Origin: Candidatus Bathyarchaeota archaeon
Lineage (GTDB): Archaea > Thermoproteota > Bathyarchaeia > Bathyarchaeales > DTEX01
Assembly: GCA_018397055.1 (NCBI GenBank)
Contig: JAGTQS010000004.1
Coordinates: 1 to 36,998 of the forward strand
Direction of reading: 5' to 3'
DNA length: 36,998 nucleotides
Below, in pieces: positions 31,073 through 36,998 of this stretch (its first letter is position 1; the number at the start of each line of letters is the position of its first letter). Under the pieces are notes generated by a model. The model worked only from the letters and a program-made list of their open reading frames with translations. It ran no database searches and had not been told where the DNA came from. The position numbers were made by a program, and so were the translations under genes.

Positions 31073-31112
31073 TATGCATCTCCAACCCACCATGTTGGAG
31101 TTGGGATGCATA
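31073..31112 (+). promoter_or_regulatory. Inverted repeat overlapping the start codon of the dehydratase gene
   Basis: Arms tatgcatc (31073-31080) and gatgcata (31105-31112) are perfect complements; inside them tccaac (31081-31086) pairs with gttgga (31094-31099), leaving a seven-base loop and a five-base bulge. The right side contains the GGAG (31097-31100) and the ATG at 31106. In RNA it would be a 14-bp hairpin covering the ribosome binding site and start. Confidence 0.6.
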
Positions 31113-32302
31113 TGAAAATAACCGACCTAAAATGTGCAATTATCGGGCAAAACCCCGTTGTCCGCATAACAACCGATGAAGGCATATACGGAATTGGAGA
31201 AATCGAATCTCCAAAGGCCTACATAAAACCTCACGTGATGTATTATAAACAATTCATCGTTGGACAAGACCCCACAAACGTAGAAAGGGTGATGCTTAGA
31301 ATCAGGAACTTGGGAAGCTTCAAACCCTGGGGAAGCGCCGTAAGCGCAATCGAAATGGCACTTTGGGACATAGCTGGAAAAGCCGCTGGACTTCCAGTCT
31401 ACAAGCTGCTTGGAGGAAAAATCCGAGACAAAGTCCGCGTGTACAATGGCGGAGTAAGGTTTCCCATGAAAGGAAGTTCTCCAGAAGACTATGAAGAAGT
31501 CATGCAAAAAATGAAAAACGCAAAAGAAGGCTTCACAATCATAAAGCAACCTATAAGCTTCCACGGCGGAGCACACAGAGTTGTCCCAAACTTCTTCTAC
31601 GGCGAAGTAGAAGACGGGTCACCATACATAAGCCGCGGACTCTTAACAGAAAAAGGACTGAAATACCTCGTTGAATGTGTGAAAGCAATGAAAGAAGTCC
31701 TAGGAGACGAGGTTGGCCTCGCTTTGGACTGTGGACCAGGATGGGTCGTGCCATCAGCAATAAAGTTCGCCAAAGCCATGGAGCCATTCAACGTAATGTG
31801 GCTTGAAGACATGATAACTGGCGACTACACGCCTTACGTGTTAGCCGACGTCTACCGCGAGGTCACACGTTCCACAAGCACAAATATTCACACAGGCGAA
31901 CAAATATACCTTAGACAAAACTTCAAAGACCTCATAGAGAAACACGCTGTTAACATAATTGGCCCAGACCCATGCGACATTGGAGGAATAGCAGAACTCA
32001 AGTGGACAGCTGAGTACGCTGACATGCATGGAATCCTCGTAGCTCCACACGGAGTCTTCAACGGCCTATTTGGGCTTGCTGCCCAGGTTCACATGTGCGC
32101 AACACTACCTAAGAACTACATTGCTTTTGAGTACCCTGTTGGAAGGCCAGAATGGTGGTACGACATAGTTGAGGGGCTGCCAAACCCAATAGTTAAAGAC
32201 GGGTTCATAGAAGTCTGGGATTCACCAGGCATGGGCGTCGACTTCAACGAAAAAGCTGCAAGAAAATACCTCCGCGAAGAAGATAAAGACTTCTTTGACT
32301 GA
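31106..32302 (+). CDS. Enolase-superfamily sugar-acid dehydratase (mandelate racemase/muconate lactonizing type)
   Basis: A 398-residue two-domain protein of the enolase superfamily, likely to dehydrate an aldonic acid (gluconate- or galactonate-type) to a 2-keto-3-deoxy acid. Metal ligands are D208 (LALDCGPGW), E234 (WLEDMITG) and E265 (HTGEQIYLR); H315 in VAPHGVFNG is the expected catalytic histidine, and K147 lies in TIIKQ. The product would feed KDG kinase and KDPG aldolase at the left of the window, though they are 27 kb apart. The substrate cannot be fixed from sequence. ATG at 31106 is preferred over the ATG two codons later because GGAG is five bases upstream. The DUF362 gene follows by 74 bp. 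Confidence 0.82.
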   Translation: MHMKITDLKCAIIGQNPVVRITTDEGIYGIGEIESPKAYIKPHVMYYKQFIVGQDPTNVERVMLRIRNLGSFKPWGSAVSAIEMALWDIAGKAAGLPVYKLLGGKIRDKVRVYNGGVRFPMKGSSPEDYEEVMQKMKNAKEGFTIIKQPISFHGGAHRVVPNFFYGEVEDGSPYISRGLLTEKGLKYLVECVKAMKEVLGDEVGLALDCGPGWVVPSAIKFAKAMEPFNVMWLEDMITGDYTPYVLADVYREVTRSTSTNIHTGEQIYLRQNFKDLIEKHAVNIIGPDPCDIGGIAELKWTAEYADMHGILVAPHGVFNGLFGLAAQVHMCATLPKNYIAFEYPVGRPEWWYDIVEGLPNPIVKDGFIEVWDSPGMGVDFNEKAARKYLREEDKDFFD

Positions 32303-32376
32303 AAACCAAAAAGAAACAAGAATCAGGCTTAAGCAGACGAAAAAGAAGATTCGACAAAGACTCTGAATGACCAACC

Positions 32377-33669
32377 ATGTCCAACCAGATTACTCCTAAC
32401 CTAACTGCGGAAACAAAAAGATACACGGTCTCAATCGTCAGGGGAGAAAACGTCGTAGACCGCGTAAACAAAGCCATTGAACTCGTCGGCGGAATGAAGA
32501 GATTCGTCAAAAAAGGCGACAAGGTCCTCATCAAAGCTAACCTCGTAGATGGCAAACCCTACGAAACTGGTGAAACCGCTCATCCAGAAACGCTTCGAAC
32601 AATAATAAAGCAGGCAAAGACGGCAGAAGCCTCACAAGTAAAAGTCGGAGACGCCGTTACGTCTTGGGACTTGACTCTTTATAACGCGGTTGCAAAAATC
32701 GCAGAGGAAGAGGGAGCTGAATGGGTCGACCTTGGACGAAGCCCAAGAGCTGAAGTTAAGGTCGAGAATCCTGTTTTCTTCGAAAAAGTAAGCGTTGCCA
32801 AGGAATTGGTTGAATGTGACGTACTAATCAATGTTGGCACATTAAAGACCCATCACCTAGCCGGCGTAACTGTTGCCATGAAAAACTTGTACGGCGTCCT
32901 TGAGCTACAAGACCGCATAAAATATCATCGTCTTGACAAACTTGAAGAAGTCATCGTAGATTTAAACCTCGTTAAACCAAGCAGCCTAATTGTTGTTGAC
33001 GGAGGCTACACAACTCATCACTGGCCCGCGTTCGAAGTGCAGAAAATGGACCTCGCCATGGCAGGAAACAACGTCGTCTTGGTAGACGCAGTCGCAGCAA
33101 AGGTTATGGGAGCAGACCCAAAAGCGATACGCTACCTAAGATGGGCAGAGGAACACGGCTTAGGGTCAGCCAACATAGAAAAACATCAAATTTTGGGCCT
33201 AACAATTGAGGAGGCTTACCGATCAAAGACGGTGAACATGGTTGACTTCATCAACAAAGAAAGCGAGAACATAAGAATCATCAATCAAGGCGCATGCACC
33301 GGATGTTACGGTCGCCTTTCAACCGTGACGATGCAAAGATTTGATATACACTCTGCAAAAACGAAACTATATGTGCTGATGGGCCCAAACGCAAAACCGC
33401 CAAATCCAATGGAGAAAGATTCAACATTCATACTTTGCGGCAACTGCCTTGCTCCAACATTTTACAATAGGCTACAAGGAACACATGTTCCAGGCTGCCC
33501 TCCGGATCTCGAAGTCTTTGCGCAGGAACTAAGCAAATATTTGGCGCCTAGACGCCGTTTGACACGTCAAGAATGGGAGAAAATACACAAGGACATGGAA
33601 GCAAGGGGCATTAAGCTGCCAAAAGACTTCAAGCCGCCATTCTCTCAAGAACAGCAAAGAGACTTGTAA
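32377..33669 (+). CDS. DUF362 domain protein with cysteine clusters
   Basis: A 430-residue protein of the DUF362 family: SIVRGENVVDRVNKAIELVGG, KVLIKANLVDG, VKVGDAV, INVGTLKTHHLAGVTVAMKN and LIVVDGGYTTHHWP are landmarks. A C-terminal part adds five cysteines, C307/C310 (ACTGCYG), C354/C357 (CGNC) and C374 (GCPP), which could bind an iron-sulfur cluster or zinc. Family function is unclear; some members are fused to ferredoxins. It follows the dehydratase gene by 74 bp on the same strand and may be cotranscribed with it. No ribosome binding site is evident before the ATG at 32377. Convergent with nadA. Confidence 0.78.
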   Translation: MSNQITPNLTAETKRYTVSIVRGENVVDRVNKAIELVGGMKRFVKKGDKVLIKANLVDGKPYETGETAHPETLRTIIKQAKTAEASQVKVGDAVTSWDLTLYNAVAKIAEEEGAEWVDLGRSPRAEVKVENPVFFEKVSVAKELVECDVLINVGTLKTHHLAGVTVAMKNLYGVLELQDRIKYHRLDKLEEVIVDLNLVKPSSLIVVDGGYTTHHWPAFEVQKMDLAMAGNNVVLVDAVAAKVMGADPKAIRYLRWAEEHGLGSANIEKHQILGLTIEEAYRSKTVNMVDFINKESENIRIINQGACTGCYGRLSTVTMQRFDIHSAKTKLYVLMGPNAKPPNPMEKDSTFILCGNCLAPTFYNRLQGTHVPGCPPDLEVFAQELSKYLAPRRRLTRQEWEKIHKDMEARGIKLPKDFKPPFSQEQQRDL

Positions 33670-33726
33670 TACGAAAACTAAGAATCACAAAACATTTTCA
33701 CTTTTCATGTTGAACCGTCAAGAAAT

Positions 33727-34638
33727 CTACTTTAACATGAATTCAAGCGCTTTTCGAGCTTTATGAGCTGTCTCAGCAGGAACTCTTACAACGTAACGTT
33801 CGTTCTTCAACGAAAGATAAAGCTTCTCAAGAGTGTGCAGCTTCATGTTTATGCATATTGCTTCGTTGTTTGCTGGAATAAAAACAGCGTCTTTCCGTGC
33901 TTCCTGCAGTTTGTGAAGCAGTCCAACTTCCGTGGCTATAATGAACTTTTTTGCTGGAGACTCTTTTGCTCTCTTGCACATTTTCGAGGTGCTTCCAACA
34001 CAATCAGCGACCTTGCAAACCTCTGGATCACATTCTGGATGAACCAGAACCTCAGCGTCAGGGTGAATTCTCTTCAGTTTCAAAATAGACTCTTTACTAA
34101 AGAGCTTGTGAACAGGACAGAAGCCGAAGGTTGGAATACTAACTAAGTGCTTCTTTGTAAAATTAGATGTATAGTGCGCAAGGTTTGTATCTGGACCGAA
34201 GAGAACGTGGTCTGAATCAACCTTGTTGACAATTTCTGCAGAGTTTGAGGAGGTGCAAACAGCATCGCACTCAGCCTTTGCTTCTGCCAAAGTATTAATG
34301 TACAAAACAATTTTGGCATCCGGATGTTCTTTACGATATACTTTAACGAGTTCAGCTGGCAACATCGCAGCCATGGGGCAAAGAGCATTCACGTCTGGTA
34401 TCAAAACCTTCTTTTCTGGATTAAGGATTGCAGCTGTCTCCGCCATGAACGTTACGCCACAGAAAACTATAATCTTCGCATCAGTTTTAGATGCGCGAAT
34501 TGAAAGCTCTAAGCTGTCACCCACGAAGTCAGCTAGGTCTTGAATTTCTGGACGCTGATAATAATGGGCAAGAATGACGGCTTGTTTACTCTTTTTTAAT
34601 GATTCAATCTTTTTCTTAAGGCTAAAACCATCGGTCAT
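33727..34638 (-). CDS. nadA: Quinolinate synthase NadA
   Basis: Condenses iminoaspartate with dihydroxyacetone phosphate to make quinolinate for NAD synthesis, using a [4Fe-4S] cluster. The 303-residue protein is a three-domain NadA: AHYYQRPEIQDLADFVGDS at the start, then cluster cysteines expected at C87 (ALCPMAAM), C203 (HPECDPEV) and C262 (AICINMKLHTL). The ATG at 34638 is preferred, with GGTG about eight bases upstream; the GTG at 34650 would add four residues. nadB and nadC are not in the window, so NAD synthesis genes are scattered. It is the last gene before an AT-rich intergenic stretch at the right end. Confidence 0.95.
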   Translation of the reverse strand: MTDGFSLKKKIESLKKSKQAVILAHYYQRPEIQDLADFVGDSLELSIRASKTDAKIIVFCGVTFMAETAAILNPEKKVLIPDVNALCPMAAMLPAELVKVYRKEHPDAKIVLYINTLAEAKAECDAVCTSSNSAEIVNKVDSDHVLFGPDTNLAHYTSNFTKKHLVSIPTFGFCPVHKLFSKESILKLKRIHPDAEVLVHPECDPEVCKVADCVGSTSKMCKRAKESPAKKFIIATEVGLLHKLQEARKDAVFIPANNEAICINMKLHTLEKLYLSLKNERYVVRVPAETAHKARKALEFMLK

Positions 34639-34949
34639 GAAGCACACCACGCTAACTCACGTACCTTCAAGCGAACCATGAGACGCGCTTATTTATGTTA
34701 AGTATCAAGCCAAAATCAAACATGTTCGACAAATATTAAGATAATGCTAACTGCTTTTAACATGTGATAATAATAAAAAAATCATTTCTGTCAATGTTAT
34801 AGTGTAAAACTCGATTAAATGCTTTAATAGAAAATATAAGATAATATGAATAAGACAGAATTACATATTAAACAAATAATACTTATCCTTTTAAAAAATC
34901 GTGTATGATATTTTCTGTTCAATTCTTAAACGATAAAATTTTATGAAGT
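34639..34949. other. AT-rich intergenic region
   Basis: About 310 bp, clearly richer in A and T than most of the window, separating nadA (minus) from the URO-D gene (plus). It must contain both promoters; gataaaatttta at 34932-34943 is a candidate TATA for the plus-strand gene. No RNA gene, repeat or gene remnant was recognised. Confidence 0.4.
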
Positions 34950-36086
34950 ATGGTTCGTATACTGTATTTTATGAATCTACTTGAAAGGCTTCTTACAGTC
35001 TTCTTAAGAAAACAGCCTGATGTTATGCCTTGGTTTGCTGATTTAACATACTGGTACAAGGCGAAATTGTATAAAAATGAATTGCCATCTAAGTATCTAG
35101 GTGAAAGCGGACAGATACGGCTGTATCGTAAATTAGGTTGTGGTAGTCATGAAGAATTATATAATCTGCCAGGTGAGGTAACATATTATGGCGTTAAACA
35201 TATTAGCTCATTGGAATCATTCAGGGATGGAACAAAAGTCTATGAGGAGAAATACAGCACTCCACTGGGCGATATTACGGGAGTAATGAAGTTTGTGCCT
35301 CAGTCATTTAGTTCGGCGCACATAAAATATCCCATTGCGACTAATCACGATCTTAAGGTTCTTCAATACATTTATAAAAACCAAGAGTTTAAACCAGACT
35401 ACTCTATTCAATACGATCGACTGAAAAAATGGAAGGGAATAGGGTTTGTAAGCTCTCTTCCGCCCCGCACTCCATTTCAAAGGATGATCGTTGAGTGGGC
35501 TGGTGTAACTAACACAGTTATGTTAATGATGAAGGAAAGCCAAGAATTTGAGGAAACCCTTCAAATAATGGCTGAGGCGGATGACCCAATATACGAGGCA
35601 ATTTGTAAATCTCCAGCTCTCGGCGTTTATTTTGGAGAAAACATAACAAGCGATGTTATTTCACCACGCATTTTCAAAAAATATCATATGTCTTATTACA
35701 TAAAAAGGGTAAAGCAACTTCACGCTGCTGGAAAAGTCATCTATGTTCATATTGATGGTACGTTGAGGGGGGTCCTGCCACTAATAGAAGCAACAGGTGT
35801 TGATTGCGCTCAATCAGTTACTCCCTCTCCTATAGGTGATATTGCTGTGGAAAGGTTACGCGAGGTCGCAGGACCAAACATAATTCTATGGGGTGGCCTT
35901 CCAGGTGTCTATTTTAGCCATTTGTATCCCGAGGAGAACCTTAGACAAATGGCGTTAAAGGTTATAGATTATCATTTAGATGGACATAAATTTATTATGG
36001 GTGTGTCTGATCAGGTTCCACCAGATGGCGACATCAACCGTGTAAAGACTATAACAGAGATAATTGAGAAACATGCGAGGTATTAG
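34950..36086 (+). CDS. Uroporphyrinogen decarboxylase (URO-D) family protein
   Basis: A 378-residue TIM-barrel protein of the URO-D/methyltransferase superfamily: MNLLERLLTVFLRKQPDVMP at the start, VIYVHIDGTLRGVLPLIEAT and GVDCAQSVTPSPIGDIAVE in the second half, then IILWGGLPGVYFSHLYP. The His-x-Asp-Gly (HIDG) takes the place of the zinc-binding His-x-Cys of CoM methyltransferases, as in the URO-D protein at 9295. The substrate is unknown. Two starts are possible: ATG 34950 and ATG 34971; the second matches family length better. Codons are noticeably more T- and A-ending than in the central genes, which together with the flanking AT-rich gap hints at a different origin. Confidence 0.72.
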   Translation: MVRILYFMNLLERLLTVFLRKQPDVMPWFADLTYWYKAKLYKNELPSKYLGESGQIRLYRKLGCGSHEELYNLPGEVTYYGVKHISSLESFRDGTKVYEEKYSTPLGDITGVMKFVPQSFSSAHIKYPIATNHDLKVLQYIYKNQEFKPDYSIQYDRLKKWKGIGFVSSLPPRTPFQRMIVEWAGVTNTVMLMMKESQEFEETLQIMAEADDPIYEAICKSPALGVYFGENITSDVISPRIFKKYHMSYYIKRVKQLHAAGKVIYVHIDGTLRGVLPLIEATGVDCAQSVTPSPIGDIAVERLREVAGPNIILWGGLPGVYFSHLYPEENLRQMALKVIDYHLDGHKFIMGVSDQVPPDGDINRVKTITEIIEKHARY

Positions 36087-36156
36087 TTGAAAAATAGCCA
36101 AAAAATAGTTTTTGCACCCATCAATGACATTTTAGTTTATGTAATTTTATGCTTCC

Positions 36157-36998
36157 TTATTCTCTAATGAGTCTTACTAAATGAACAGCATATCTCTTCA
36201 TTGTTTGTTCTATTTCTAGTTTTGCTGTATCATATACATCTGATTTTATTAGGTCAAAGTCCTCCTCGCTATCGACAGCATAAAGCTCAAGTCGGAATCT
36301 CCCTTCTTCAAATGGTAGATCACTTATTCTTAGGTTATAGCCATTAAACTCAGAACCAAAGTTACTTATTAGAATTGTAACGGTCTCGTTATTGGGAGAA
36401 ATGCCAGCAATTACTGCAAAGCCTTTGCTATTCGATCCTGTACATAATAAGCGGTTTGGCGTTTCAATTAGCATCTTGAAAGCCATAAATACATAATACG
36501 CTTTGTGTGGAACACCGTTCTTGTCAAATAGCCCTCCCCATGGCCACGTATCTCCGCGATAAAATGTGGCAATATCTGGAGGATTATCCTGCAAGTAAAT
36601 CATGGTTGAGGCGATGAAAGCTGCCACTTTTGAGCTTTTGAATTCTATTTCATAGTTTTCGCCAGGTTGGAAGTTCCATTCCGTTAGCAAGCTTTCTATC
36701 GAGGAAAAACCATTATTCTTCATGCATTCATGAACTTGTTCAGCCCTAAAATATATGTCATAAGGTTCTTTAGAGTATGCATGCCATGAGATAAAGTCTA
36801 TAGGGACGTTATTTGTCTTGCAGTATTTTAGAAACTGATCGAGGAATGTTATGTTCCAAGCTAGTGCTGGTCCGCCCACTTTTAGGTTTGGATTGTAACT
36901 TTTAACTAAAGTTTGGCAAATTTTTGGCTTTTGCCCATTTCTTTAAAGTATTTTACCAAAATAATGTTAATTTTTCATATTTGGAACTCCATTTTTTG
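36157..36998 (-). pseudogene. GH39-like glycoside hydrolase, C-terminal part with frameshifts (runs off the window)
   Basis: From a GTG at 36879 the readable 240-residue part has FISWHAYSKEPYDI (H33), LLTEWNFQPG with E67 as the likely nucleophile, and a beta-rich tail, as in GH39 beta-xylosidase-type enzymes. Upstream of it, homology continues in other frames. One frame reads YFKEMGKSQKFAKL and then stops, while the main frame resumes with QTLVKSYNPNLKVGGPALAW. Further upstream NGVPNMKN in a third frame resembles the WNEPN region holding the acid/base Glu, here changed. At least two frame breaks within 120 bp indicate a decayed gene, or poor sequence at a contig edge. The 5' end lies outside the window. 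Confidence 0.65.

Noticed and set aside
1..36998. CRISPR array, transposase, integrase or phage genes
   Set aside because: No regularly spaced repeats, transposase motifs or terminal inverted repeats were found; the only long repeat is the internal HMG-CoA synthase duplication.

Overview
The window is archaeal chromosomal DNA from an organism with moderate GC content, most likely an uncultured member of the TACK group such as a Bathyarchaeia genome; that placement is an inference from gene content. The archaeal signs are: purine synthesis genes split as purS-purL-purQ; archaeal-type AsnRS; HypA paired with an ATPase-type HypB; an HMG-CoA synthase; a UPF0282 beta-lactamase-fold protein; many GGTG-type ribosome binding sites with TTG starts; TATA boxes about 25 bp before several start codons; and a tRNA-His that carries an extra segment near position 9, as expected of an archaeal tRNA intron. 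No rRNA, CRISPR array, insertion sequence or replication origin was seen.

Layout. 1-2.2 kb: asnS and a zinc-binding basic protein (minus). 2.2-4.3 kb: KDG kinase plus a KDPG-aldolase/VOC fusion (plus). 4.3-7.5 kb: hydrogenase maturation genes hypA and ATPase-type hypB (minus) and hypE (plus), with a lysine-rich protein between them. 7.6-17.6 kb: a sugar and small-molecule metabolism stretch with a xylose-isomerase-like enzyme, a URO-D-family protein, two medium-chain dehydrogenases, a sugar epimerase-like TIM barrel and two Gfo/Idh/MocA oxidoreductases, interrupted by tRNA-Ala(UGC), a methyltransferase, tRNA-His(GUG) and a membrane-anchored winged-helix protein. 17.6-21.1 kb: purSLQ. 21.2-25.4 kb: a DapB-like dehydrogenase, a UPF0282 protein, a HypE-like AIR-synthase paralogue and a SpoIIM-like membrane protein. 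25.4-27.7 kb: two winged-helix regulators, one joined to a Roadblock domain that is split over two overlapping frames, then a gene-poor stretch with very small reading frames. 27.7-34.6 kb: M29 aminopeptidase, an HMG-CoA synthase with a 589-bp internal exact duplication, an enolase-superfamily sugar-acid dehydratase, a DUF362 protein and nadA. 34.6-37 kb: an AT-rich end with a second URO-D protein and a broken glycoside hydrolase (GH39-like).

How the genes fit together. A sugar-acid dehydratase, KDG kinase and KDPG aldolase would make a semi-phosphorylative Entner-Doudoroff route, and the dehydrogenases, isomerase and epimerase could feed it with oxidised or isomerised sugars; these genes are not in one operon, so the link is inference. 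The hyp genes imply a [NiFe]-hydrogenase encoded elsewhere. The strongest oddities are the duplicated HMG-CoA synthase, whose junction filler is an inverted copy of a nearby segment, the intron-containing tRNA-His, and the split Roadblock gene.
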